Positions 50,173-58,574 of a stretch of DNA of 64,000 bases are shown here, one piece after another. Every line of letters starts with the position of its first letter. Position 1 is the stretch's first letter. Below the pieces are notes generated by a model that ran no database searches, was not told the origin of the DNA, and saw only the letters and a program-made list of their open reading frames with translations. The position numbers were made by a program, and so were the translations under genes. Origin of the DNA: JACVRW01 sp034664125 (lineage in GTDB: Bacteria > Actinomycetota > Thermoleophilia > Solirubrobacterales > Thermoleophilaceae); NCBI GenBank assembly GCA_034664125.1, contig JAXDIG010000046.1, positions 62,001-126,000 on the forward strand, written 5' to 3'.

Positions 50173-51551
50173 GGCGCGCGCGGCGCGCGCTCCTGGCCCT
50201 GGTCGCCGCCGCTGCGGTGGCGCTGAGCGCCGCGGCGCCGGGGGCCCAGGCCCATCCGCTGGGCAACTTCAGCGTGAACCACCTGAGCACCGTGAGCGTC
50301 TCGGCGAGCCACATCGATGTGCGCTACGTCCTGGACCAGGCCGAGATCCCGACGGTGCAGGAGGACAACCTCAGTCCCGCCGAGGTGCTGGCGCGCAAGC
50401 AGGCCGAGGTGAGCCGCAGGCTCGTGCTGTTTGTCGACGGCCAGCGCGTGGCGCTCGAGCCGGCCGGCACACCGCGGCTCAGCTTCCCCGCGGGCGCCGG
50501 TGGGTTGAAGACGACCCGGCTCGAGCTGCCGTTGCGGGCGCGGGTCGACAGCCCGAGTCGCGTGCAGCTGCGCGACGGCACCTTCCCCGGCCGCATCGGC
50601 TGGAAGGCCGTCGTCTCCGCCCCGGGCGAGGGCACAGCGGTGCGGGCCAACGCCCCGAACGGCGATCCGACCGGGGGCCTGCGCAGCTATCCGAAGGACC
50701 TCCTCACCAGCCCTCTCGACCGCCGCGACGCGACCTTCTCGGTCGAGCCCGGCGACGGCACCCTCATCGCACCGAGGTCGGAGGGCGGCGGGCAGGCCGA
50801 GACCCGCGCGGAGTCGGACGGCTTCGCGGGGCTGTTCGCGGACGCCGCCTCCGGCCAGGGCGTGCTGGTACTCCTGCTGCTGGCAGCCTTCGGCTGGGGC
50901 GCGCTGCACGCGCTGTCGCCCGGCCACGGCAAGGCCATGGTGGCCGCTTATCTCGTCGGCACCCGCGGCAGGTCGCGGCATGCCATCGCGCTAGGGGCGA
51001 CCGTCACGGTCACGCACACGATCGGCGTCTTCGCGCTCGGCGGGGTCACACTCGCGCTGTCGCAGTACGTGCTGCCGGAGGACCTCTACCCCTGGCTGAC
51101 GTTGATCTCGGGGCTGCTCGTGGTGGTGATCGGGATCGGCGTGCTGCGCTCGCGCGTGCTCAAGGCACGCCACGCGCACGCGCATCACCACGACCACCAC
51201 GACCACGAGCACCACCACGAGCACGACCACCACCATGAGCTGAGCTGGAAGGGCCTCCTCGGCATGGGAACGGCCGCCGGCCTGATCCCCTGCCCCTCGG
51301 CCCTCGTCGTCCTGCTGGCCGCGATCTCGCAGCACGAGGTGGCCCTCGGCCTGCTGCTGATCACGGCCTTCAGCTTGGGCCTGGCCGCGACCCTGACAGG
51401 CCTCGGCCTGGTCGTCGTCTCGGCCCGCAAGTTGATTCCGCCCGGCCTGGCGGCCGGACGGCTGGCCGCCGTATTGCCCGCGGCGTCGGCGCTCTTGATC
51501 GTCGGCGTCGGATTCGTCCTGACCGCCAGGGCGGTCCCGGGCCTCGTCTGA
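50169..51551 (+). CDS. NicO/RcnA-type nickel/cobalt transporter with large extracytoplasmic N-domain
   Basis: 460 residues. A signal peptide and about 210 residues of beta-rich domain (HPLGNFSVNHLSTVSV...) precede six membrane helices. These carry ALHALSPGHGKAMVAAYLVG (HxxxxxHGK type), a His/Asp/Glu-rich cytoplasmic loop of about 20 residues near residue 340 and GLIPCPSALVVLL. These are NicO signatures. RcnA members export Ni/Co, while others import them. It is coupled to the TPR gene, and the NiCoT gene follows 19 bases after its stop. Confidence 0.87.
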   Translation: MRRARRALLALVAAAAVALSAAAPGAQAHPLGNFSVNHLSTVSVSASHIDVRYVLDQAEIPTVQEDNLSPAEVLARKQAEVSRRLVLFVDGQRVALEPAGTPRLSFPAGAGGLKTTRLELPLRARVDSPSRVQLRDGTFPGRIGWKAVVSAPGEGTAVRANAPNGDPTGGLRSYPKDLLTSPLDRRDATFSVEPGDGTLIAPRSEGGGQAETRAESDGFAGLFADAASGQGVLVLLLLAAFGWGALHALSPGHGKAMVAAYLVGTRGRSRHAIALGATVTVTHTIGVFALGGVTLALSQYVLPEDLYPWLTLISGLLVVVIGIGVLRSRVLKARHAHAHHHDHHDHEHHHEHDHHHELSWKGLLGMGTAAGLIPCPSALVVLLAAISQHEVALGLLLITAFSLGLAATLTGLGLVVVSARKLIPPGLAAGRLAAVLPAASALLIVGVGFVLTARAVPGLV

Positions 51552-51570
51552 ACTCAAAGGAGGACTCGCC

Positions 51571-52326
51571 ATGAACTTCGAATTCCTGTTCAAGCCGTTC
51601 GAGGAGCTGGACTCGCTGCTGTCCGGACTGTTCGACGGCGCGCCGCTGCTGGTCGCGCTGGGCGTGGCCTTCCTGCTGGGGCTGCGCCATGCGTCGGACC
51701 CCGACCACCTGGTTGCGGTGACGTCGCTGGTGGCCGCCGAGGACGGCGACACCCGCAAGGCCGCGCGCCTCGGGGCGTGGTGGGGAGTCGGCCACGCCGG
51801 GGCGCTCGTCGTGCTCGGGGTTCCCCTCATCGCCTTCAAGACCGGGCTGCCGGCCTGGCTGGAATCGGGCGCCGAGAAGGCGATCGGCGTGGTGATCCTG
51901 CTGCTCGCCGCTCGGGTGATCTACAAGTGGGCGCGCGGCGACTACCGGGCGACCGCGCACGCCCACGACGCGCACGACGACGGCCACCGGCGCCGGCGCC
52001 ACCTGCGTCGCGGCCACGGCAGCGGCCACGCGCACGTGAAGGTGCGCACGCGCGGACAGGCGGTGAGCATCGGCCTGCTGCATGGCCTGGCGGGCACCGG
52101 CGCGATAGTGCTGCTGCTGATCGCGGCCCTTCCGTCGCGACTCGAGGCGGGCCTGGCCCTGGCCGTCTTCGCGCCAATGTCGATCGTGTCGATGGCCGCC
52201 TTTACCGCCGCCTTTGCATGGGTGCTCACAAGACCGATCATCGAGCCGCTCTACCGCACGGTCCTGATCCCGGGGATGGGCGCCTTCGGGGTCGTGTTCG
52301 GCCTCTGGTACGCCGGCCTGGGCTAG
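51571..52326 (+). CDS. NiCoT-like nickel/cobalt permease homologue
   Basis: 251 residues with about six membrane helices. The signature GLRHASDPDHLVAV (His40, Asp43, His46) matches the HAxDADH metal motif of HoxN/NicO-type permeases. A cytoplasmic loop has another His/Asp cluster (HAHDAHDDGHRRRRH). The end GMGAFGVVFGLWYAGLG is membrane. The leader CTCAAAGGAGGACTCGC is identical to that of the DUF4331 gene. Whether it exports or imports, and which metal, is not shown. Confidence 0.85.
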   Translation: MNFEFLFKPFEELDSLLSGLFDGAPLLVALGVAFLLGLRHASDPDHLVAVTSLVAAEDGDTRKAARLGAWWGVGHAGALVVLGVPLIAFKTGLPAWLESGAEKAIGVVILLLAARVIYKWARGDYRATAHAHDAHDDGHRRRRHLRRGHGSGHAHVKVRTRGQAVSIGLLHGLAGTGAIVLLLIAALPSRLEAGLALAVFAPMSIVSMAAFTAAFAWVLTRPIIEPLYRTVLIPGMGAFGVVFGLWYAGLG

Positions 52327-52330
52327 CGTG

Positions 52331-52367
52331 AGGGAGCTTTCCGGACAATATGACTGGAAAGCTCCCT
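52331..52367 (+). terminator. Perfect 12-bp inverted repeat after the NiCoT-like gene
   Basis: AGGGAGCTTTCC (52331-52342) and GGAAAGCTCCCT (52356-52367) surround a 13-base loop, starting five bases after the NiCoT stop. It probably ends the metal operon. There is no U-tract, but the next gene's apparent ATG lies in the loop (see 52389). Confidence 0.7.
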
Positions 52368-52388
52368 ATCACTCGCGGGGAGGTGGCC

Positions 52389-53168
52389 TTGCTGCTCGAC
52401 CGAGACGGAGTGCGGCTGACCGGTGTCGACTTCGGCGGCCACGGGCGCCCGGTGCTGTTGTTGCACGGCCTCGCCGGCCACGCGCGCGAGTGGGCAGAGA
52501 CGGCGAGCTGGCTCGCGGAGAGTTGCCGGGTGCTTGCCTTCGACGCGCGCGGCCATGGCGGCAGCGAGCGCTTGCCGGCCGACGTCTCGCTGGCGGCGCA
52601 TGTGGCGGACGTGGTCCATGCCGTGGAGCGGCTGCGCCTCGATCCGGTCACGCTCGTCGGCCAGTCGCTGGGCGGCCTCACCGCCCTGCTGGTCGCCGCC
52701 GAGCGCCCGGACCTGGTCGCCGGCCTGATCGTGGCTGACGCGAGCCCGGCGGCCGGCGACGAGGCATCCGTCGCCGAGGTGGGCGACGCCCTGAGCCGAT
52801 GGCCGGTTCCGTTCGCCTCACGCGAGGCGGCGATCGAGTTCTTCGGCGGCCCGTCGGTGAGCGCGGACGCCTGGGCGGACGGCCTCGAACGCCGTGACGG
52901 CGGCTGGTGGCCGAGCTTCGACGTCGACGTCATGATCCGGACGCTGAGCCAGGCCGCCGCCCGCTCCTACTGGGGCGAGTGGGAACGCGTCTCGTGCCCG
53001 ACGCTCGTGGTCCGTGCCGGCAACGGGATCGTCACCGCGGCCGACGCGCGAGCGATGGTGGACCGCCTGCCGCACGCGCGGCTCGTCGAGCTCCCCGGAG
53101 CGGGCCACGACCTGCATCTGGACCGGCCCGCCGAGTGGCGCTCGGCGCTGACGGAGTTCCTCGGCTAG
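52389..53168 (+). CDS. Alpha/beta hydrolase
   Basis: About 259 residues from TTG 52389, which has GGGGAGG at proper spacing. ATG 52350 lies in a hairpin loop and GTG 52383 is also in frame. The fold markers are VLLLHGLAGHAREWA (oxyanion HG), FDARGHGGSE, nucleophile GQSLGGLTA and the catalytic His in PGAGHDLHLD. The substrate is unknown. It is convergent with a membrane protein gene, sharing CTAG. Confidence 0.85.
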   Translation: MLLDRDGVRLTGVDFGGHGRPVLLLHGLAGHAREWAETASWLAESCRVLAFDARGHGGSERLPADVSLAAHVADVVHAVERLRLDPVTLVGQSLGGLTALLVAAERPDLVAGLIVADASPAAGDEASVAEVGDALSRWPVPFASREAAIEFFGGPSVSADAWADGLERRDGGWWPSFDVDVMIRTLSQAAARSYWGEWERVSCPTLVVRAGNGIVTAADARAMVDRLPHARLVELPGAGHDLHLDRPAEWRSALTEFLG

Positions 53169-53587
53169 CCGCCCGTCTGGTAGGCGCGCAGCGCCAGCGT
53201 AAGGATCAGCAGGGCGCCCACCGTCATCACGCCCATTTCCCCCAGAGCCACCCGGCGCGCGACCGTGACCTGCTCCGAGCGGTCCAGCGCGTCCACGTCG
53301 TCGATGCCCTCTAGCTCGCGCTGGGCGACCCCCGCGCGCATGCCCTCGCTGATCAGCGAGACGAACAGCGGGACGATGCCGTAGATCACGTGCAGGCCGT
53401 CCGGCGCGGACGCCCCGCGCGCAAGCAGCAGCAGCCCCACGACCGCCTGGACGACCACCGTCGCCTGGGCCGCACGGAGCAGCGGCCAGAACGTGATGGC
53501 GGCACGCGCGTTGTGGCGCAGCCAGCCGATCGCGCCCCACGCGGCGGCGGTCGCGTTGGTCACCAGCACGGCGATTCCGAGGGCCAT
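53165..53587 (-). CDS. Four-helix membrane protein of unknown function
   Basis: 140 residues with about four membrane helices: ALGIAVLVTNATAAAWGAI, ATVVVQAVVGLLLLARG, HVIYGIVPLFVSLI and GVMTVGALLILTLALRAY. A charged loop (QRELEGIDDVDALDRSEQ) lies between the third and fourth. Start ATG 53587 or TTG 53602. It is divergent from nuoA by about 78 bases. I do not recognise the family; it could be quinone- or haem-linked, without proof. Confidence 0.65.
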   Translation of the reverse strand: MALGIAVLVTNATAAAWGAIGWLRHNARAAITFWPLLRAAQATVVVQAVVGLLLLARGASAPDGLHVIYGIVPLFVSLISEGMRAGVAQRELEGIDDVDALDRSEQVTVARRVALGEMGVMTVGALLILTLALRAYQTGG

Positions 53588-53664
53588 GTGAAACCCGGTC
53601 AACGGGTGTCCTTCGGCACTATGTAGCCCTTCCGCACAAGGTTCCGTTATACCTCCCGCCTGGA
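53588..53664 (+). promoter_or_regulatory. Region driving the nuo operon
   Basis: The 77 bases between the divergent starts include GTTATACCT, whose TATACC is a good -10, about 20 bases before the nuoA start. A weak GGAG lies just before the GTG start. This is the only plausible promoter space for the operon in this window. Confidence 0.4.
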
Positions 53665-54021
53665 GTGTTGAAGAGCTACCTGCCAGCACTTGTCTTCCTG
53701 CTTCTGGGAATCGGGATAGGCACCGCCTTCACGCTCGCGAACAACGTGCTCGGGCCCAAGCGGCCGGGCAAGGTCAAGAGCGAGCCCTACGAGAGCGGGC
53801 TTCCCTCCGAAGTCACGAAGAGCTTCCGCTTCGGGATCAGCTTCTACCTCATCGCGATGCTGTTCATCCTCTTCGACATCGAGGTCGTCTTCCTCTACCC
53901 CGTGGCGCTTCAGCTGGAGGTTCTCGGAGTGTTCGCCCTCGTCGAGACGATCGTGTTCGTGGCACTGCTGCTCGTGGCGTTCGTGTTCGTCTGGCGGAGG
54001 GGAGCACTCGAATGGAAGTGA
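53665..54021 (+). CDS. nuoA: NADH-quinone oxidoreductase subunit A
   Basis: A 118-residue membrane subunit of complex I with three helices. The family segment KSEPYESGLPSEVTKSFRFGISFYLIAMLFILFDIEVVF, with its conserved acidic residues, is clear. The start is GTG 53665. It overlaps nuoB by ten bases. It heads the run nuoABCDEFGHIJKL. Confidence 0.95.
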   Translation: MLKSYLPALVFLLLGIGIGTAFTLANNVLGPKRPGKVKSEPYESGLPSEVTKSFRFGISFYLIAMLFILFDIEVVFLYPVALQLEVLGVFALVETIVFVALLLVAFVFVWRRGALEWK

Positions 54022-54668
54022 CGCGCACCCGAGTGGACGCGGACGCGGACCGTGCGCACCCGGCCGAGCCGGGTGCTTCGGCACTGCGCGTCCGCCAGCT
54101 CAAGGCGCAGCAGATGCTGCGCGGCGAGCTCGCCGGCAAGGACCTCGACGACTACGTCGAGGAGCGGCTGGTGTTCACCAAGTTCGAGACAGCCCAGAAC
54201 TGGGCGCGCAAGAACGCGATCTTCCCGCTCGGCTTCGGGCTCGCCTGCTGCGCGATCGAGATGATCACCGTGATCGGCTCGCCGCGCAACGACCTCGCCC
54301 GCTTCGGCGCCGAGGCGATCCGCTTCACGCCCCGCCAGGCCGACCTGCTGATCCTCTCCGGCCGCGTGTCGATCAAGATGGCCCCGATCATCCGCCGGCT
54401 CTACGACCAGATGCTGGAGCCGAAGTGGGTGATCGCGATGGGCGCCTGCTCCTCGAGCGCGGGCATGTTCAACAACTACGCCGTCGTCCAGGGTGCGGAC
54501 AAGTTCCTGCCCGTGGACGTGTACGTGCCCGGCTGCCCGCCCCGGCCGGAGGCCCTGATCTACGGGATCATGAAGCTGCAGGACAAGATCATGGGCGACC
54601 CCGCCATGGGCTGGCGGGAGCGCTACCAGGCGCACGGCACGGAGGAAGACGAGGACGGAGTTGCCTGA
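54012..54668 (+). CDS. nuoB: NADH-quinone oxidoreductase subunit B
   Basis: 218 residues carrying the [4Fe-4S] cluster N2. Ligands are the tandem Cys in GLACCAIEM, then GACSSSAGMF and PGCPPRPE. An N-terminal extension of about 45 charged residues precedes the conserved core. It passes electrons to quinone with NuoD. It overlaps both neighbours. Confidence 0.96.
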   Translation: MEVTRTRVDADADRAHPAEPGASALRVRQLKAQQMLRGELAGKDLDDYVEERLVFTKFETAQNWARKNAIFPLGFGLACCAIEMITVIGSPRNDLARFGAEAIRFTPRQADLLILSGRVSIKMAPIIRRLYDQMLEPKWVIAMGACSSSAGMFNNYAVVQGADKFLPVDVYVPGCPPRPEALIYGIMKLQDKIMGDPAMGWRERYQAHGTEEDEDGVA

Positions 54669-55182
54669 CGCCACCGGGCTGGAGCTGATCGCCCAGCGCA
54701 TCCGCACTTCGCTCGGCGACGAGGTGGTGACCGGCACCTCGTACTCCCGCGAGCAGGCCACGCTCGACGTCGCCCCTCCGGCCGTGCACGACGTGCTCGC
54801 CTATCTGAGCAAGGGCGACGAGGAGCCGTGGACGCGGCTGATGAGCCTGCACGGGGTGGACTACCTGCCGGCCGAGCCGCGCTTCGGGGTCCATTACCAG
54901 CTGCTCTCGATGGAGCGCTGCGATCGCCTGAACGTGAGGACTCGTCTCGGCGGCGACGAGCCCCGTCTCCCGACGGTGATCGACCTCTTCCCCACCGTGG
55001 ACTACCAGGAGCGCGAGGTCTACGACATGTTCGGCGTCCTCTTCGACGGCCACCCGGACATGCGCCGCATCCTGCTGCCGGAGGACTACGTCGGGTACCC
55101 GCAGCGGCGCGACTTCCCGATGGGCGGCGAGCCTGTCCTATTCACGTTCAACGAGCACAAGTACCCGCGCTGGTATGACTGA
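54661..55182 (+). CDS. nuoC: NADH-quinone oxidoreductase subunit C
   Basis: 173 residues from TTG 54661. The core motif VIDLFPTVDYQEREVYDMFGVLFDGHPDMRRILLPEDY is the 30-kDa subunit signature. It sits between NuoB and NuoD in the peripheral arm. It is separate from nuoD and not fused, and overlaps it by eight bases. Confidence 0.95.
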   Translation: MPDATGLELIAQRIRTSLGDEVVTGTSYSREQATLDVAPPAVHDVLAYLSKGDEEPWTRLMSLHGVDYLPAEPRFGVHYQLLSMERCDRLNVRTRLGGDEPRLPTVIDLFPTVDYQEREVYDMFGVLFDGHPDMRRILLPEDYVGYPQRRDFPMGGEPVLFTFNEHKYPRWYD

Positions 55183-56458
55183 TCAGGATCCACTCGCCGT
55201 CCCCTACCGCGAGCGCGAGCGCTCGGTCACGATGGAGCGGATGGACGAGCAGCCCGTCTCGGGCACCGAGGCGCTCGTCGAGGGCGACCGTCACGACGAG
55301 CTGTTCACGCTCAACATCGGCCCGCACCACCCTGCCACGCACGGGGTGCTGCGCCTGCTGACGACGCTCGAGGGCGAGGTCGTGCGCGACATCAAGCCGA
55401 TCATCGGCTACGTCCACACCGGCATCGAGAAGAGCTGCGAGGACCATCAGTACTGGAAGGTCATCACGTTCGTCGAGCGGATGGACTACCTGGCCTACTA
55501 CTTCAACGCGACCGCGTACTGCATGTCCGTCGAGAAGCTGCTGGACGAGGAGGTGCCGCCGCGCGCCGAGTACCTGCGCGTGATCCACATGGAGCTGAAC
55601 CGGATCGCGTCGCACCTGTTCGCGCTGGCCACCGGGGCGCTCGACCTCGGCGCGATCACGATGCTGTGGTGGGGCTGCCGCGACCGCGACCTCGTGCTGG
55701 ACCTGTTCGAGATGTCGTCCGGCCAACGTATGCACCCGCGCTACATCCAGGTCGGCGGCGTGTTCGAGGACATCCCGCCCGGCTGGGAGAAGAAGGTGCG
55801 CGAGTTCCTGGCGATCATGCCCACGCGCCTGGACCAGTACGAGGACCTGCTCGACCGCAACGAGATCTGGCTGGAGCGCCTCAAGGGCACCGGCGTCATG
55901 TCCCAGGAGCGCGCGCTCGAGCTGGGGGTCACGGGGCCGCTGCTACGCGCCACCGGCCACCCCTGGGACCTGCGCAAGGCGATGCCCTACTCGTGCTACG
56001 AGGACTTCGACTTCAACGTGCCGGTCGGCCACGCCGGCGACAACTACGACCGCTTCAAGGTGCGGATGGACGAGATGCGGCAGTCGCTTCGGATCGTCGA
56101 GCAGGGGCTCGACGGGCTGCCGGAGGGTCCGTACATCACCTCCAACCGCAAGGTGGCGCTGCCGCCTCGCCACGAGCTGGCCACCTCGATGGAGGCGCTG
56201 ATCCACCACTTCAAGCTCGTGACCGAGGGCTTCCGGGTGCCGCCCGGGGAGGCCTACGTTGCGATCGAGTCGCCGCGCGGCGAGCTGGGCTGCTACGTGC
56301 TGGCCGACGGCTCGTCCAAGCCCGCGCGCGTGCACATGCGCGACCCCAGCTTCGTGAACCTCCAGAGCCTGCCCGACATGGCCCGCGACTCGCTGATCGC
56401 CGACTTCATCGCCTGCGTGGCGATGCTCGACCCGATCCTCGGAGGCATCGACAGGTGA
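55175..56458 (+). CDS. nuoD: NADH-quinone oxidoreductase subunit D
   Basis: 427 residues of the 49-kDa subunit that shapes the quinone site. NIGPHHPATHGVLRL lies near residue 48, GYVHTGIEKSCED follows, and the C-terminus ends DFIACVAMLDPILGGIDR. The first 35 residues are a charged lead. The start ATG 55175 overlaps nuoC. The last four bases overlap nuoE (GTGA). Confidence 0.96.
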   Translation: MTDQDPLAVPYRERERSVTMERMDEQPVSGTEALVEGDRHDELFTLNIGPHHPATHGVLRLLTTLEGEVVRDIKPIIGYVHTGIEKSCEDHQYWKVITFVERMDYLAYYFNATAYCMSVEKLLDEEVPPRAEYLRVIHMELNRIASHLFALATGALDLGAITMLWWGCRDRDLVLDLFEMSSGQRMHPRYIQVGGVFEDIPPGWEKKVREFLAIMPTRLDQYEDLLDRNEIWLERLKGTGVMSQERALELGVTGPLLRATGHPWDLRKAMPYSCYEDFDFNVPVGHAGDNYDRFKVRMDEMRQSLRIVEQGLDGLPEGPYITSNRKVALPPRHELATSMEALIHHFKLVTEGFRVPPGEAYVAIESPRGELGCYVLADGSSKPARVHMRDPSFVNLQSLPDMARDSLIADFIACVAMLDPILGGIDR

Positions 56459-57294
56459 CCGAGCACGCTGTGCCCCTCCCGCCCGGCTGGGACGAGGCCG
56501 TGCGCCTCGACGAGGACCCGGCCACGATCCCCGATCCCGCGTCGGTCGAGGTCCCGCCCGAGCTGCGCGCTGAGATCGAGGGCCACATGGCGAAGTACCC
56601 CGACCGCCACTCCGCCGTCCTGCCCGCCCTCGCAGCCGCGCAGCGGGTGCACGGCTGGTGCTCGCCGGAGGCGATCCACCAGGTGGCCGCGGTCATGCAG
56701 GTCACGCCCGCCTACCTGTCGAGCGTCGCCACCTTCTACGACATGCTGCGCACGCAGCCGACCGGCAGCCGCTACCTGTACGTCTGCACCAGCGTCGCCT
56801 GCCACCTGCGCAACGCCAAGGCGGTCTACGAGGCGATCGAGGCGCAGGCCTCGGAGCAGGGCCTCGACGACTGGGAGGTCCGCGAGTTCGAGTGCCTGGG
56901 CGCCTGCGACATGGCGCCGATGGCGTCCATCGACGGGCGCTACGTCGGCCCGCTCGACGAGGGCGAGGCCGGCGAGCTGGTGAGCGCGCTGAAGGAGGGC
57001 CGCCAGCCGTTCCCGGGGCGCGGCCTCCCCGACCCCGGCTTCCGGCTGCCTTGGCAAGACGGCGGCACGGCGCCCGACCGTCCAGGGCCGCCCGAGGAGC
57101 CCGACGTGCACCCCGCCGGCGGCACCTGGGAGGACGCAGAGGTGCTGGACGTTCCTCCGGTGCGGCGCCCCCTCCAGAAGCCGCCGCCCCCGCCCGTGCC
57201 GCTGTCGCCGGGCACGAGCGTGGCGGGCGAGAGCGTCGACCCAGCCACGCGCGACCGCGAGGCCGAACGCGAGGAAGAGGAGGAGCGGCCGTGA
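56455..57294 (+). CDS. nuoE: NADH-quinone oxidoreductase subunit E, with extended C-terminal tail
   Basis: 279 residues from GTG 56455, longer than the usual 160-240. The [2Fe-2S] N1a ligands are VCTSVACHL (Cys-x4-Cys) and CLGACDMAP (Cys-x3-Cys). After about residue 190 comes a Pro-rich, then acidic tail of roughly 85 residues (PPPPPVPLSPGT..., ending REEEEERP). The tail has no recognisable domain and may contact other subunits or the membrane side. It is coupled to nuoF by GTGA. Confidence 0.94.
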   Translation: MTEHAVPLPPGWDEAVRLDEDPATIPDPASVEVPPELRAEIEGHMAKYPDRHSAVLPALAAAQRVHGWCSPEAIHQVAAVMQVTPAYLSSVATFYDMLRTQPTGSRYLYVCTSVACHLRNAKAVYEAIEAQASEQGLDDWEVREFECLGACDMAPMASIDGRYVGPLDEGEAGELVSALKEGRQPFPGRGLPDPGFRLPWQDGGTAPDRPGPPEEPDVHPAGGTWEDAEVLDVPPVRRPLQKPPPPPVPLSPGTSVAGESVDPATRDREAEREEEEERP

Positions 57295-58574
57295 CCGAGA
57301 CGCGCGTGCTGCTCGCCAACATCGACGAGCCGGGCCTCAACACGATCGCCGTCTACGAGCGGCTGGGCGGCTATCGCTCGATGCGCAAGGCGCTGCTCGA
57401 GATGAGCGCGGCGGACGTCCTCCACGAGCTCGAGGAGTCCGGGCTGCGCGGCCGCGGCGGCGCCGGGTTCTCGATGGGCAAGAAGGCGTCCTTCATCCCC
57501 AAGGGGGCTATGGACAAGTACCTCTGCTGCAACGCCGACGAGTCCGAGCCGGGCACCTTCAAGGACCGCCTGCTGATGCAGAAGAACCCGCACCTGCTGG
57601 TGGAGGGCTGCATCATCGGCTCGATCGCGGCGGGCGCCAACAAGGGCTTCATCTTCATCCGCGGCGAGTACGAGCTGCAAGCGAACATCCTGGACGCGGC
57701 CGTGGCCGAGGCTTACGACAAGGGCTACCTGGGCGAGGGCATCCTCGGGTCGGGGCACACCTTCGAGCTGGTCGTCCACCGCGGGCAGGGCGCCTACATC
57801 TGCGGCGAGGAAACCGCCCTGCTGGACGCGCTAGAGGGCAAGCGCGGCAACCCGCGCCTCAAGCCCCCGTTCCCGGCCAACCAGGGCCTCTACCAGGGCC
57901 CGACGCTGATCAACAACGTCGAGACGCTCTGCAACACGCCGATCATCATCGAGCACGGGGCCGACTGGTACCGCAAGTTCGGCGAGGGCAACTCGACCGG
58001 GACGAAGATCGTCTCCGTGTCGGGCAACGTGCAGCGCCCCGGCAACTTCGAGGTCGAGCTGGGCATCCCCGTGCGCGAGCTCATCTACGGGCTCGCCGGC
58101 GGCCCGCCAGCCGGCCGCGACGTGAAGTGCTTCTTCCCGGGCGGCTCGTCGGCGCCGGTGCTGACCAAGGAGCACCTCGACCTGCCCTACACGTTCGAGG
58201 CGATGGCGGAGGCCGGCTCGATGCTGGGCTCCGGGGCGATCATCGTCGTCGACGACTCAGAGCCGCTCGTGCCGCTGGCGCTGCGACTGGCCGAGTTCTA
58301 CCGCCACGAGTCGTGCGGCAAGTGCGTGCCGTGCCGCGAGGGCACCAACTGGACCGTGAAGATGCTCGAGCGCGTGGACGAGGGCGAGGGCACCCCGATG
58401 GACCTCGACATCCTCGAGCAGGTCCAGGGCAACATCATCGGCAACTGCCTGTGCGTGCTGGGCGACTCGATGGCGATGCCGGTCGCCTCGATGCTCAAGC
58501 ACTTCCGCGAGGAGTTCGAGCAGCACATGGAGCAGGCGCGTACGAAGCGCGACCTCGCGGAGGCGGTTGCCTAG
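57291..58574 (+). CDS. nuoF: NADH-quinone oxidoreductase subunit F
   Basis: 427 residues binding NADH, FMN and [4Fe-4S] N3. The NADH/FMN site is GLRGRGGAGFSMGKKASF, then CNADESEPGTFKDR and GAYICGEETALLDALEG. The N3 ligands are SCGKCVPCREG and a distal Cys in GNCLCVLGD. It is the entry point of electrons. Start GTG 57291; it overlaps nuoG by one base (TAGTG). Confidence 0.97.
   Translation: MTETRVLLANIDEPGLNTIAVYERLGGYRSMRKALLEMSAADVLHELEESGLRGRGGAGFSMGKKASFIPKGAMDKYLCCNADESEPGTFKDRLLMQKNPHLLVEGCIIGSIAAGANKGFIFIRGEYELQANILDAAVAEAYDKGYLGEGILGSGHTFELVVHRGQGAYICGEETALLDALEGKRGNPRLKPPFPANQGLYQGPTLINNVETLCNTPIIIEHGADWYRKFGEGNSTGTKIVSVSGNVQRPGNFEVELGIPVRELIYGLAGGPPAGRDVKCFFPGGSSAPVLTKEHLDLPYTFEAMAEAGSMLGSGAIIVVDDSEPLVPLALRLAEFYRHESCGKCVPCREGTNWTVKMLERVDEGEGTPMDLDILEQVQGNIIGNCLCVLGDSMAMPVASMLKHFREEFEQHMEQARTKRDLAEAVA

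Noticed and set aside
51181..51237. CAC/GAC-rich repeat in the NicO gene, considered as a microsatellite
   Set aside because: It encodes the His/Asp/Glu metal-binding loop expected for this transporter type.
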